Assembly: GCA_963706555.1 (NCBI GenBank) | Contig: OY970164.1 | Span: 1,984,001 to 2,048,000, forward strand | Length of the DNA: 64,000 bases | Direction: 5' to 3' | DNA from: Bog-473 sp963706555 | Lineage (GTDB): Bacteria > Actinomycetota > Acidimicrobiia > Acidimicrobiales > RAAP-2 | Part shown: positions 17,329 through 26,304 of the stretch, piece by piece | Layout of the letters: each line of letters begins with the position of its first letter | Numbering within the stretch: position 1 is the first letter of the stretch | The notes under the pieces: generated by a model | What the model was told of the DNA's origin: nothing | Seen by the model: only the letters and a program-made list of their open reading frames with translations | Databases searched by the model: none | Program-made: the position numbers and the translations under genes

Positions 17329-19793
17329 CGGCCACCGTCGAGAGCGTCGAGGCCGGGCCCGAATCACCTTCACCGGACCGGCCGCCCGAGAGCCGCAAGC
17401 ACCGCAGGAAGAGCTCGACGTCGGCTGCCGCCACGTGGGTGCCGCGTGCGGCCACGGTCCTCTGCATCGTCTCGGTCATCGCCGTCGTGCTCTGGCGCCT
17501 CCACCCCAGCCTGTTGCTCTCGACGTCGATCCCGACGGGCGGCGACAACGGGGGCCACTACGCCATGCCCGCGTTCTTGAAGTCGAACCTGTTGCACCAC
17601 GGGCAACTCACGGGGTGGGATCCGGGATGGTACGACGGGTTCCCTCTCTACACCTATTACTTCGTCCTGTCGGACCTCATCGGCGCATTGCTCAGCTACA
17701 TCGTTCCGTACGCGCTGGCGTTCAAGTGGATCACCGTGCTCGGATCGCTCCTGCTCCCGGTCGCGGCGTGGGCCATGGGGCGCCTCTTCGGTTTGCGCCG
17801 TGCATTTCCGGGAGCGTTGGCCGCTCTCACCTTGTGCTATCTGTTCGACTACACCTACACGATCTACGGGGGAAACCTCTTCTCCACGTTGGCCGGCGAA
17901 TACGCGTATTCGCTGAGCATCGCCCTGGCCCTCGTATTCCTCGGGCTCATGGCGAGGGGACTGCGCACCGGCCGGCACCGGGGGTGGGGCGCCCTCACCT
18001 TGGCGGCGTGCATTCTGGCCCATATCATTCCGGCCCTTTTCGCCATCGTCGGCGCGCTGCTCCTCATCGGCATGGAGATGCTGCCGGCACGGATCAGGCC
18101 CAGGGACCAGTGGCATGCCCATCCCAGCGACGACGTCATCGCGCAGGTGCTGACCCGGCCCCAAGCTCTGTGGTGGGGAGCCTCGACCATGGGCATCGGC
18201 GTCCTGCTCGTGGGGTTCTGGTGGGTGCCGTTCGGCATCGATCAGCCGTATGCCACGTCGTTGGGCTACCAGAACATCCACACCTATGTCACTCTCTTGT
18301 TCCCGCAGGCTGACTGGTGGGCTCTCATCCTGGCGGGGATCTCGACCGTGGCCGCCTTTGCGCTCCGCAGTCGCTTCGGCATCCTCATGGCGCTGCTGGC
18401 CGGGGTGTTCGCCGCCGCGGTGATCTTCGATCCGCAGGCCAGTCTGTTCAACACCCGTTTCCTTCCGCTCTGGTTCCTTCCCGTCTACCTGCAGGTCGGC
18501 TGGGGCGTGGCCACGGCCGTGACCGGCGCCGTCGACCTGTGGGACTGGTGGTGGCGAAGGAGGGAAGCCGCCCGGCTCGTCGACGCTCCCGCGCCGCACG
18601 TCCGGCGGCGATCGTGGCCCGCCGCCGCTGTCGCCGGCCCTCTGGTTGCGCTCGCAGTGGCCCTGGGCGTTGTCGCCACCCCGTTCGTGCTCTCGGCCTC
18701 CGCCATTTCGTCGATCGGCATCACGCCGGGCCCCAACCAGGTGACCAACTGGTCGTCGTTCAACTACATGGGCTACCAGGCGCAGGCGGCATATCCGGAA
18801 TATCGGGCCCTCGTCCTGAAGATGGAGCACCTCGGGGCGACCGATGGCTGCGGGCAGGCGATGTGGCAGTACGACCCCAGTCTCAACCGCTTCGGCACGA
18901 CCCAGGCCCTGATGTTGTTGCCGTACTGGTCGAACGGTTGCATCGGCTCGATGGAGGGCCTCCTCTTCGAGTCGGCTGCCACGACGCCGTACCACTTCCT
19001 CAACCAGGCCGAACTCTCCGTGACGCCCTCCGAGGCGATGAACAACCTGGACTACTCGACGCTCAACGTCCCCGCGGGGATTCGGCACCTGCAGCTTCTC
19101 GGTGTCCGCTATTTCATGGCGTCGAGCACCCAGGTCCAGGCAGCCGCCTCGGCCGATCCCTCCTTGCGGCTGGTGGCCACGTCGGGTCCCTGGACGTCGA
19201 GTCAGGCGGGCGTCTCGACGACGACCACGTGGAAGATCTACGAAGTCCTGAAGTCGCCGCTCGTGACGGGGTTGGCCAACGAGCCCGCGGTGCAGGTCGG
19301 TGTGGGGGCGGCCCAGTCCTCGTGGCTGGCCCCATCGGAGAGCTGGTACAACAATCCGTCCCGCTGGGACGTCTTCCTGGCCCAGAGCGGACCGGCTTCC
19401 TGGCCCCGCGTGCCGATCGGGGATCCCTCGCCGCCCCGGCACAAGGTGCCCAGGACGCGGGTGACCCGGGTGGTCGAGACGGACAACACCGTGAGCTTCC
19501 ATGTCTCGAAGATCGGCACGCCCGTGCTGGTCAAGGTCTCCTACTTCCCCAACTGGCAGGTCGCCGGGGCCACGGGGCCGTATCGGGTCACCCCCAACCT
19601 CATGGTCGTGGTGCCGACGGCGCACAACGTGGTCCTCCACTACGGGGCCACCGCGGCCAACCGGGTGGGCCAGGGACTGTCCATCCTCGGCGTCGCTGCG
19701 TTGTGCACGCTCGCCGTGTGGGCCCGCTCCAGGAGCCGGGCGGAACGAAGGCGCACGAGCAGACGGAAGGATGACCTTTCGCCCGCCACCTAA
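17325..19793 (+). CDS. Large multi-pass membrane protein, PTPS-related (GT-C-like)
   Basis: About 822 residues. I place the start at TTG 17325, overlapping the CAAX protease stop; further upstream the frame only runs through that gene. After a basic N-terminus there are some ten membrane helices up to about residue 470. An early extracytoplasmic loop holds the charged GGDNGGHYAMPAF and DPGWYDGFPLYTYYF, the arrangement of GT-C transferases and of the 6-pyruvoyl-tetrahydropterin-synthase-related membrane family (PF10131). A periplasmic domain and a last helix near the C-terminus follow. The likely role is lipid-linked sugar transfer in envelope assembly, which fits manB directly after it; the donor is unknown. 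Confidence 0.75.
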   Translation: MTATVESVEAGPESPSPDRPPESRKHRRKSSTSAAATWVPRAATVLCIVSVIAVVLWRLHPSLLLSTSIPTGGDNGGHYAMPAFLKSNLLHHGQLTGWDPGWYDGFPLYTYYFVLSDLIGALLSYIVPYALAFKWITVLGSLLLPVAAWAMGRLFGLRRAFPGALAALTLCYLFDYTYTIYGGNLFSTLAGEYAYSLSIALALVFLGLMARGLRTGRHRGWGALTLAACILAHIIPALFAIVGALLLIGMEMLPARIRPRDQWHAHPSDDVIAQVLTRPQALWWGASTMGIGVLLVGFWWVPFGIDQPYATSLGYQNIHTYVTLLFPQADWWALILAGISTVAAFALRSRFGILMALLAGVFAAAVIFDPQASLFNTRFLPLWFLPVYLQVGWGVATAVTGAVDLWDWWWRRREAARLVDAPAPHVRRRSWPAAAVAGPLVALAVALGVVATPFVLSASAISSIGITPGPNQVTNWSSFNYMGYQAQAAYPEYRALVLKMEHLGATDGCGQAMWQYDPSLNRFGTTQALMLLPYWSNGCIGSMEGLLFESAATTPYHFLNQAELSVTPSEAMNNLDYSTLNVPAGIRHLQLLGVRYFMASSTQVQAAASADPSLRLVATSGPWTSSQAGVSTTTTWKIYEVLKSPLVTGLANEPAVQVGVGAAQSSWLAPSESWYNNPSRWDVFLAQSGPASWPRVPIGDPSPPRHKVPRTRVTRVVETDNTVSFHVSKIGTPVLVKVSYFPNWQVAGATGPYRVTPNLMVVVPTAHNVVLHYGATAANRVGQGLSILGVAALCTLAVWARSRSRAERRRTSRRKDDLSPAT

Positions 19794-19805
19794 GGTTGTG
19801 GCCTC

Positions 19806-21167
19806 ATGACTCGAATGGACCAGGTATTCAAGGCCTACGACGTGCGCGGGACAGTGCCCGACCAGCTGGACGCGACGATGTGCCGGGCCATCGGTCGGGC
19901 CATGGCCCGCTTCGCCGGGGCGCCCGACATCCTGATGGCCCGCGACATGCGGGCCTCGGGGGTGGAGCTGTCCGAGGCGTTCTCCGACGGGGTGCGCTCC
20001 GAAGGGGTGAATGTCACGGATCTGGGCATGGCCTCCACCGACTTCCTCTACTTCGCCGCGGGGCGTCTCGACGCGCCGGGGGCGATGTTCACCGCTTCCC
20101 ACAACCCGGCGCAGTACAACGGGATCAAACTCTGTCTCTCGGGTGCCCGCCCGATCGGCCGTGACACCGGCCTGGCGGAGATCGAGGCGACAGCCGAGAG
20201 CCTGTTGGGCGAGCCCCTGGGCCCCCTGACCGGGTCCTGGCGCGAGCTCAACCTGCTCGACGAGTGGGCCGAGCACGTGATCTCCTTCGTCGACCGGGAC
20301 GTCCTACGGCCCCTCAAGGTCGTCGCTGACACCGCGAACGGCATGGGCGGGCTCGTCGTGCCGACGGTGTTCTCCCGTCTTCCTTTCTCCGTCGACGTCC
20401 TCTTCCCCGAGCTCGACGGCAACTTTCCCAATCATCCGGCCGACCCCATCCAGCCCGAGAACCTGGTCGACCTCAAGGCGGCCGTGCTGGCGGAGGGAGC
20501 CGACATCGGGTTGGCCTTCGACGGCGATGCCGACCGGGTCTTCCTGGTCGACGAGCGGGCGGAGCCGGTCTCGGGGTCGCTGACCACGGCGCTCGTGGCC
20601 GCATCGATGTTGCAGAAGCATCCCGGCGGGACGATCCTCTACAACCTCATCTGCTCGCATGTCGTGCCCGAAGTGGTGACCGAGCTCGGCGGCACGCCGA
20701 TCCGCACCCAGGTCGGGCACTCGATCATCAAGCAGGTGATGGCCGAGACCAATGCCATCTTCGGGGGCGAACACTCGGGCCACTACTACTACCGTGACAA
20801 TTTCCGCGCGGATTCCGGCATCATTACCGCGCTCCTCGTCCTGGAGCTCTTGAGCGTGAGCGACAAACCGCTTTCCGAGCTCCTGCAGCCGTTCCAGCGC
20901 TACAGCGATTCTGGGGAGATCAACACCGAAGTGCGCAATCCTGCGGCAACGGTGGAGGCGATCGCCGATTACGAGAATGCCACCGGGGCGATCGTCGACC
21001 GGTTGGACGGGTTGACGATCGACCACGGCGACTGGTGGTACAACCTGCGACCGTCGAACACCGAGCCGTTGCTCCGCCTCAACGTCGAGGCGAAGACGCC
21101 GCAACGCTGCGCTGACCACGTGGCAGAAGTGCAGCGGCTCATCGCCAAGCACGCCGCCGCGAACTAG
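19806..21167 (+). CDS. manB: Phosphomannomutase/phosphoglucomutase
   Basis: 453 residues, the full four-domain alpha-D-phosphohexomutase. The catalytic phosphoserine lies in TASHNP (Ser98), the metal loop is DGDADR (239-244), the sugar-binding loop is GGEHSGH and the C-terminal phosphate loop is RPSNTEP. It converts mannose-6-phosphate to mannose-1-phosphate for GDP-mannose. TAAGGT lies 9 nt before the ATG, overlapping the stop of the preceding gene. Downstream come a Trm112-like gene and the SIS isomerase, an arrangement also known from Streptomyces and Mycobacterium, which supports the mannose assignment over glucose. Confidence 0.93.
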   Translation: MTRMDQVFKAYDVRGTVPDQLDATMCRAIGRAMARFAGAPDILMARDMRASGVELSEAFSDGVRSEGVNVTDLGMASTDFLYFAAGRLDAPGAMFTASHNPAQYNGIKLCLSGARPIGRDTGLAEIEATAESLLGEPLGPLTGSWRELNLLDEWAEHVISFVDRDVLRPLKVVADTANGMGGLVVPTVFSRLPFSVDVLFPELDGNFPNHPADPIQPENLVDLKAAVLAEGADIGLAFDGDADRVFLVDERAEPVSGSLTTALVAASMLQKHPGGTILYNLICSHVVPEVVTELGGTPIRTQVGHSIIKQVMAETNAIFGGEHSGHYYYRDNFRADSGIITALLVLELLSVSDKPLSELLQPFQRYSDSGEINTEVRNPAATVEAIADYENATGAIVDRLDGLTIDHGDWWYNLRPSNTEPLLRLNVEAKTPQRCADHVAEVQRLIAKHAAAN

Positions 21168-21216
21168 GTGCCGGCGAACGAAGTGCTGCACGAGGGAGTG
21201 AAGGTGAGGAACGAAC

Positions 21217-21459
21217 ATGGTGCTTGATCCGCTTTTGCTGGACGTCTTGGCGTGTCCGATCGACAAGGAGCCCTTGTTGTGGTTCCCCGACGAGGCGATC
21301 CTCTACAACCCGCGCCTGCGCAAGAGCTACCCCGTCGTCGACGGGGTGCCCGTTCTTCTCGTGGACGAGGCTTCGGACGTCGCGGAGAGTGAGCACGAAC
21401 GGCTGACCGCGAAGGCGGAGAAGGAGGGCGTGCGCGCGACCGGGCCCGTGCCGGGGTGA
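21217..21459 (+). CDS. Trm112-like small protein
   Basis: 80 residues. The pattern LLDVLACPIDKEPLLWF, then LRKSYPVVDGVPVLLVDEA is the Trm112/YcaR family core. Only one cysteine remains, so the zinc-binding pairs of the eukaryotic methyltransferase activator are not conserved. A GTGAGGAA ribosome binding site lies about 10 nt before the ATG. The stop codon overlaps the start of the SIS gene by 4 nt. The conserved position between phosphomannomutase and phosphosugar isomerase in Actinobacteria suggests that it assists one of them, but no biochemical role is established here. Confidence 0.85.
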   Translation: MVLDPLLLDVLACPIDKEPLLWFPDEAILYNPRLRKSYPVVDGVPVLLVDEASDVAESEHERLTAKAEKEGVRATGPVPG

Positions 21460-22502
21460 ACGGAGCGGTGTATCTCGACACCGCAGGCATCTGGGACGCC
21501 ACCGTGTCCGCACCCGAACAGGCGCGTGCCGCCGTAGGGCACGCGTCCGACGTGCTCGACGGTGCCGTCCTCCCTCGGCCCGACGCCATCGGGTCCGTCA
21601 TCGTCTTCGGCATGGGGACCAGTGCGACGGCGGCCCAGTTGGTTGCGGCCGTCGGAGCTGCAACTGCCTCCGTGCCGGTTGTTGCCTGTCACGGATACGC
21701 GCCGCCCTCGTTCGTCGGTCCACGCACACTCGCCTTCGCGCTGTCGTTCGGAGGGGACACCGAAGAGACGTGCGCCACCGCCATCGCCGTGGCCGAGCGG
21801 GGAGCCCACACGGTGATCGTCGCCGGAGGCGGCGAGCTCGCCCGCATGGCGATCACGTCGGACCTCACGCTGTTCGGGGTTCCGACCGACCTGCCCGCAG
21901 CGCGTGTCGCACTGGGCTCGCTGGCCGTCCCGGTGCTGCTGACCCTCTCGCGGATGGGGATCCTCCCCGTTGCCAGGCCGGCGCTCGACGCCGTGTTCTC
22001 CACATTGCAACGGAGAAGGGACGCGCTCGTGGTGGCTGCGAGCCCGGTGGAGGACGTCGCCCGGCGTATCGGCCGCACCATCCCCCTTGTGTACGGATCG
22101 ACCGGCGTCACCGCGGTTGCGGCGCGTCGCTGGAAGACGCAGATCAACGAGAACGCCAAGACCCCCGCCTTCTTCGCGGTCCAACCCGAGCTCTCCCACA
22201 ATGAGGTCGCCGGCTGGGGTCAGCACGGGGACGTGACCCGTCAGGTGCTGACGCTCGTCACGCTGCGCCATGGGGGAGAACACCCACAGGTGGCGCGCCG
22301 ATTCGAGCTGGTCGTCGAAGCCACCGACGAGGTGATGGCGAATGTGATCCCGGTGTGGGCCGAGGGCGACGATGATCTCGCTCGTTTCTTCGACCTGGCG
22401 CTCTTCGGCGACTTGGTTTCGTTGCACGTGGCCGGTCGCGAGGGGATCGATCCGGGCCCGGTCCCGGCGCTGAGCGATGTGGAGTCGGCGATTCGCCGCT
22501 GA
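21456..22502 (+). CDS. SIS-domain phosphoglucose/phosphomannose isomerase
   Basis: 348 residues. An N-terminal SIS half (VFGMGTSATAAQLVAA, LSFGGDTEETCATAI) and a C-terminal half (PLVYGSTGVTAVAARRWKTQINENAKTPAF) match the bifunctional phosphoglucose/phosphomannose isomerase family. The ENAKTPAF segment with the catalytic Glu is typical. It would supply mannose-6-phosphate from fructose-6-phosphate for ManB just upstream. GTG 21456 overlaps the Trm112-like stop (GTGA). The first glycine loop reads GMGTSA rather than the common GMGGSA, a mild deviation. Confidence 0.85.
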   Translation: MNGAVYLDTAGIWDATVSAPEQARAAVGHASDVLDGAVLPRPDAIGSVIVFGMGTSATAAQLVAAVGAATASVPVVACHGYAPPSFVGPRTLAFALSFGGDTEETCATAIAVAERGAHTVIVAGGGELARMAITSDLTLFGVPTDLPAARVALGSLAVPVLLTLSRMGILPVARPALDAVFSTLQRRRDALVVAASPVEDVARRIGRTIPLVYGSTGVTAVAARRWKTQINENAKTPAFFAVQPELSHNEVAGWGQHGDVTRQVLTLVTLRHGGEHPQVARRFELVVEATDEVMANVIPVWAEGDDDLARFFDLALFGDLVSLHVAGREGIDPGPVPALSDVESAIRR

Positions 22503-22527
22503 CTTAGCCGGCACGAGAAAACAGCGG

Positions 22528-22533
22528 TACGTT
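22528..22533 (+). promoter_or_regulatory. -10 box of the UbiC-like gene, leaderless start
   Basis: TACGTT, 6 nt before GTG 22540. The next codon is ATG 22543; the spacing favours the GTG. Confidence 0.45.
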
Positions 22534-22539
22534 CTGCCG

Positions 22540-23076
22540 GTGATGCCTTCGACGCGGTCATCGCGGACAGCGGAACTGCAGCGGCAGCTGCGGGAGCGCA
22601 CGAACACGGTGACGCAGATTCTCGAGTCGCTCACCGGGAAACCGATCGTGGCGGACATCGTGCGCCAGCACCCGATGGCGGCGGCAGCCGACAACGCGCT
22701 CGGCCTGGCGGTGGGACACTCCCTGATCCACCGGAGTGCCGTGCTCAGAGGCGGCGCCGGCACGCGGCCGTTTGTCTACGCGGAATCGACGTTCGCACCC
22801 GACCGGCTGCCTGAGAGGGTGCAGGAGGAATTGGCCGGGACGAGCAAGCCCATCGGCCGCATTTTGGCGGGCCACGGATTCGCCCTTGCCCGAGCTGCGT
22901 CTCCCTCCCTCGCCGATCCCGAACAGGCTCCGGCGGTCACCGTGGGCGATGGAGCCAACGAGGTGATCCTGGCACGTGCCTATCTCCTCCTGCTCAATGA
23001 TCTCCCGGTCTTCGCCATCCGGGAGTGGTTCTTCGACGCGGTCCTCGACCTGTTCGACCAGCCCGGCCCTGCGTGA
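22540..23076 (+). CDS. Chorismate lyase/UbiC-like protein
   Basis: 178 residues. The pattern HRSAVLRGG, FVYAESTFAPDRLP and an alternating strand-helix layout resemble the chorismate pyruvate-lyase fold (DUF98/UbiC-like). Members cleave chorismate to 4-hydroxybenzoate, or act as ligand-binding UTRA-like domains. The final LLLNDLPVFAIREWFFDAVLDL also fits. The lyase needs a conserved Arg and Glu; candidates are present but I cannot confirm them. The start is set by the -10 box TACGTT 6 nt upstream. It stands between the sugar-phosphate genes and a monooxygenase-like gene with no obvious pathway link. Confidence 0.6.
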   Translation: MMPSTRSSRTAELQRQLRERTNTVTQILESLTGKPIVADIVRQHPMAAAADNALGLAVGHSLIHRSAVLRGGAGTRPFVYAESTFAPDRLPERVQEELAGTSKPIGRILAGHGFALARAASPSLADPEQAPAVTVGDGANEVILARAYLLLLNDLPVFAIREWFFDAVLDLFDQPGPA

Positions 23077-23274
23077 CCCTCGGCTGCGCGGTGTCCCGCC
23101 CGGGCCGCCGACGTTCCCCCCAGCGCGGTGCGGGGCGGAGCAACTAGCGTCGAGCGCGAGCACAGCACCAGCGTCGGTCGTTCATTCGCGCCGCCGTTGT
23201 TCCGTTGTGGCGCGCAGAGTCATCGTCAATCGAGAACCGGCGCGGCCCGGGAGGGCCCACCAAAGGAGGATCAC

Positions 23275-23577
23275 GTGGTCATTGTCGGAGGGTCATTCGA
23301 GGTCGAGCCCGACCAACGCGAGGAGTTCCTGGCGGGACGCCGGGAAGCCATTCGCTCCGCACGGGCCGAGGCGGGCTGTCTCGAGTATGCGGTGACGGCC
23401 GACCCGATCGAACCGGACCGGGTGGTGCTCTATGAGCGGTGGGCCGATCAAGCGTCGCTCGACGCACACCTCGCCGCCTCGCGCCAGGCTCCGCCACCGC
23501 CGCCCGGTGGCGTCGCGCCGAAGTCGGCGACCGTCGTCGTCTATGACATCTCCGGAGAGCGGAAGCTCGTCGGCTGA
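23275..23577 (+). CDS. ABM-domain (antibiotic biosynthesis monooxygenase-like) protein
   Basis: 100 residues forming one dimeric alpha-beta barrel ABM domain: VGGSFEVEPDQREEFLAGRREAI, then GCLEYAVTADPIEPDRVVLYERW and LDAHL. Family members range from quinol monooxygenases to heme oxygenases. The heme-degrading Asn/Trp pattern is not evident, so the substrate is unknown. The start is GTG 23275 with a perfect AAAGGAGGA at 23262-23270; longer in-frame extensions lie upstream of this site and are rejected. It is convergent with the thiolase gene. Confidence 0.8.
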   Translation: MVIVGGSFEVEPDQREEFLAGRREAIRSARAEAGCLEYAVTADPIEPDRVVLYERWADQASLDAHLAASRQAPPPPPGGVAPKSATVVVYDISGERKLVG

Positions 23578-23587
23578 CCGCCGGGCG

Positions 23588-24796
23588 TTAGCTCAGCCGT
23601 TCGACGATCATGGCCATGCCCTGGCCGCCACCGACGCACATGGACTCGAGCCCGTAGGTCTTGCCCGTGTCCTCGAGGGCATTGAGGAGCGTGGTCATGA
23701 TGCGCGCCCCGGTCTGGCCGAAGGGGTGCCCGAGGGCGATCGCGCCACCTTTGACGTTCAACTTGTCCCAGCTGATGCCCAAATGCTTGGCCGATGGGAT
23801 CACCTGGGCCGCAAAGGCCTCGTTGATCTCGACGAGGTCGATGTCGTCGATCGTCATGTTGGCGCGCGTGAGGACCTGACGACAGGCTTCCACCGGTCCT
23901 AGTCCCATGATCTCGGGATTCAATCCCGTGACGCCGCTCGCCACGATCCGGGCCAGAGGCGTGATGCCCAGTTCCTTGGCCTTGCGATCACTCATCACGA
24001 TGACGGCGGCTGCACCGTCGTTCAGGGGGCAGGCGTTGCCGGCGGTGACGGTGCCCCCCTCGCGAAAGACGGGCCTGAGGTTCGAGAGTCTTTCGAGCGT
24101 CGTCCCGGCCCGCGGCCCGTCGTCCTTGCTGATCACCGTGCCGTCGGCCAGGGTCACGGGGATGATCTCTCGCTCGAAGAAGCCGTTCTCCTGGTTTGCC
24201 ACCGCACGCGTTTGTGAGAGCACGGCGAACTCGTCCATTTCGCCCCTGCTCACGTGTTCGAACTCGGCGACGTTCTCGGCCGTCTGGCCCATGGCGATGT
24301 AGACGTCGGGCAGGCTTCCCGCCAGGGGGGACCAGGGTTCGGTGACGGCTGGTGTCCGGGCTTGTGTGCGCTCCTCGGCCGAAGCGAACGCGGTGTTGTG
24401 GGGTCCCGTGTCCGATGCGCCGTGCATGTAACGGCTGACGGTCTCGACGCCGGCCGCGATGAACACGTCACCCTCGCCCGCCCGGATGGCATGCGCCGCC
24501 ATGCGGATCGTCTGCAGCGACGACGAGCAGTAGCGGTTGACCGTCACGCCGGGGACGTTTTCCAGGCCGGCCAGGATCGAGGCCACCCGGGCGATGTTGT
24601 AGCCCGCCTCGCCCGCCGGCTGACCGCACCCGAGGAGCACGTCTTCCACGTCGCTCGGGCGCAGTTGCGGGACCTTCTCCAAAACGGTCCTGATGACCAA
24701 TGCGCTCAGGTCGTCGGGTCGGCACTCGACCAGAGAGCCCTTGACGGCCCGCCCGATCGGGGTGCGACCGGTGGCGACGATGACTGCTTCAGGCAT
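23588..24796 (-). CDS. Acetyl-CoA acyltransferase (thiolase)
   Basis: 402 residues, a full-length type II thiolase. The nucleophile is Cys90 in NRYCSSSLQ, His357 lies in GHPFGQTGAR and the second catalytic Cys387 in CVGGGQG. NEAFA precedes the His motif. It either condenses two acetyl-CoA or cleaves 3-ketoacyl-CoA at the last beta-oxidation step. A GAGGAG sequence sits 9 nt before the ATG. It is divergent from an acyl-CoA dehydrogenase pair, which suggests a degradative role on fatty acids or steroid/terpenoid side chains. Confidence 0.94.
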   Translation of the reverse strand: MPEAVIVATGRTPIGRAVKGSLVECRPDDLSALVIRTVLEKVPQLRPSDVEDVLLGCGQPAGEAGYNIARVASILAGLENVPGVTVNRYCSSSLQTIRMAAHAIRAGEGDVFIAAGVETVSRYMHGASDTGPHNTAFASAEERTQARTPAVTEPWSPLAGSLPDVYIAMGQTAENVAEFEHVSRGEMDEFAVLSQTRAVANQENGFFEREIIPVTLADGTVISKDDGPRAGTTLERLSNLRPVFREGGTVTAGNACPLNDGAAAVIVMSDRKAKELGITPLARIVASGVTGLNPEIMGLGPVEACRQVLTRANMTIDDIDLVEINEAFAAQVIPSAKHLGISWDKLNVKGGAIALGHPFGQTGARIMTTLLNALEDTGKTYGLESMCVGGGQGMAMIVERLS

Positions 24797-25018
24797 GGTG
24801 AAAGCTCCTCAGTTCGGTCTTCCTCGGGATCACCCCGCAACGCCAGCAGGTTACCGGGTGGTAGGACGACGCCCACCGACGCACCCAGTGACCGTTCGAA
24901 GGGGTCGGACTGTAACCTCTTCTGCGAGTCGCCCAATCGGTCCCGCATCCGTCGGCGTGCGGCGCCACAAGGCGCGACACAGGGGCTCGACGCAGCGAAA
25001 CGGCCCGGGAGGAACAGC
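24797..25018. other. Divergent intergenic region between thiolase and acyl-CoA dehydrogenase
   Basis: 222 nt without a plausible gene. It must hold both divergent promoters. Two near-complementary octamers, AGGTTACC (24848-24855) and TGTAACCT (24911-24918), could be operator half-sites or parts of -10 boxes; this is weak. GGGAGGAACAGC before ATG 25019 is the ribosome binding site. Confidence 0.4.
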
Positions 25019-26191
25019 ATGGAGATCGCCTACAGCGAGGAACAGCAGGCGCTCAAGAGTGAGTTGCGGGCCTACTACGAGAACCTGCTCACGCCCGAGG
25101 TGGAGGCGGAGCTCTCCGAGGCTGCCGGCATCGGGCCGACCGTGCGACGGGTGGTCAAGCAGATGGCGACCGACGGTTGGCTCGGCATCGGGTGGCCGAA
25201 GGAGTGGGGCGGCGAGGGTCGCTCGGCCATCGAGCAGTTCATCTTCTTCGACGAATCGATGCGCAGCGGGGCTCCCGTGCCGATGCTCACCATTAACACG
25301 GTGGGGCCGACCATCATGGAGTTCGGGTCGCAGGAGCAAAAGGAATTCTTCCTGCCGAAGATCCTGGCGGGCGACATCCATTTTTGCATCGGCTACACCG
25401 AAGCCAACTCAGGCACAGACCTGGCCTCGCTGCAAACGCGTGCCGTCCGCGACGGCGAGGAGTACGTCATCAACGGCGCAAAGATCTACACCAGCTTGGC
25501 CGGCGGCGCCGACTACATATGGTTGGCGGCGCGGACAGATCCTAACGTCGCCAAACACAAGGGAATTTCGCTGTTCCTCGTCCCCATGGACACGCCGGGT
25601 GTCCGTGTCGTCCCCATGGACCTCATGAGTGAGCACAACATCAACTCCACGTTCTACGAGGACGTGCGTGTGCCGGCTTCGGCGCTCGTGGGCGGTGAGA
25701 ACGAGGGTTGGAAACTGATCACGAACCAGCTCAACCACGAACGCGTGACTCTTTGTGCTCCGGGCATCATCGAGCGCGTGCTGAACGACGTGAGAGCCTG
25801 GGCGCAGGTGACCAAGCTGCCCGACGGTCGACGCGTCGTCGACCAGGAATGGGTGCAGGAACATTTGGCCCGGGTGCATGCCGAACTCGAGTTCCTGCGT
25901 CTCATCAACTGGAAAGTGGCGTGGCAATCGACGCGGGGACAACTCGACGCGGCGGATGCGTCGACCATCAAAGTCTTCGGGACGGAGCTCTATCTCCGCT
26001 CATTCCGCTCGTTGATGGAAGTTCTCGGGCAAGCGGGATACCTGAGCGAAGGTGCACCGGCCGCTGTCCTCGCCGGGCGCCTCGAGAGGTACGCCCGCAA
26101 CATGATCCTCTTGACCTTCGGTGGCGGCACCAACGAGGTCCAGCGAGACCTGATCGCCATCTTCGGGCTCGGCATGCCGCGGTCGCGCTGA
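25019..26191 (+). CDS. Acyl-CoA dehydrogenase (first of a pair)
   Basis: 390 residues, FAD-dependent. Motifs: an all-helical N-domain beginning YSEEQQALKSELRAY, the beta-domain signatures GYTEANSGTDLASLQTRA and NGAKIYTSLAGGADY, NHERVTLCAPG, and the C-terminal FGGGTNEVQRDLIA nucleotide-binding motif. It introduces the alpha,beta double bond into acyl-CoA. The start at ATG 25019 is supported by GGGAGGAA 8 nt upstream. A second acyl-CoA dehydrogenase follows after a repeat array; such pairs in Actinobacteria often form heterotetramers acting on steroid or branched side chains. Confidence 0.94.
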   Translation: MEIAYSEEQQALKSELRAYYENLLTPEVEAELSEAAGIGPTVRRVVKQMATDGWLGIGWPKEWGGEGRSAIEQFIFFDESMRSGAPVPMLTINTVGPTIMEFGSQEQKEFFLPKILAGDIHFCIGYTEANSGTDLASLQTRAVRDGEEYVINGAKIYTSLAGGADYIWLAARTDPNVAKHKGISLFLVPMDTPGVRVVPMDLMSEHNINSTFYEDVRVPASALVGGENEGWKLITNQLNHERVTLCAPGIIERVLNDVRAWAQVTKLPDGRRVVDQEWVQEHLARVHAELEFLRLINWKVAWQSTRGQLDAADASTIKVFGTELYLRSFRSLMEVLGQAGYLSEGAPAAVLAGRLERYARNMILLTFGGGTNEVQRDLIAIFGLGMPRSR

Positions 26192-26192
26192 A

Positions 26193-26294
26193 CGACCACA
26201 AGCCGAGCGACCACAGCCGAGCGACCACAAGCCGAGCGACCACAGCCGAGCGACCACAAGCCGAGCGACCACAAGCCGAGCGACCACAAAGGAG
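26193..26294 (+). repeat. 14/15-bp minisatellite between two acyl-CoA dehydrogenase genes
   Basis: Six direct copies of CGACCACAAGCCGAG, or of a version one A shorter, in the order 15-14-15-14-15-15. They are followed by a seventh partial copy that reads CGACCACAAAGGAG and so becomes the Shine-Dalgarno site of the next gene. The array begins 2 nt after the upstream stop codon. It fills nearly the whole 113-nt spacer. Confidence 0.97.
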
Positions 26295-26304
26295 TACACC
26301 CCGC

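Noticed and set aside
17370..20276. Very long minus-strand open frame (968 codons) opposite the membrane protein and manB
   Set aside because: It is antisense to two well-supported genes, and its composition (Gly/Arg/His/Pro-rich) is that of high-GC antisense shadow frames.
26000..26299. Minus-strand frame with a repeated VVARL pattern
   Set aside because: It is only the translation of the 14/15-bp minisatellite and the end of the dehydrogenase gene on the other strand.
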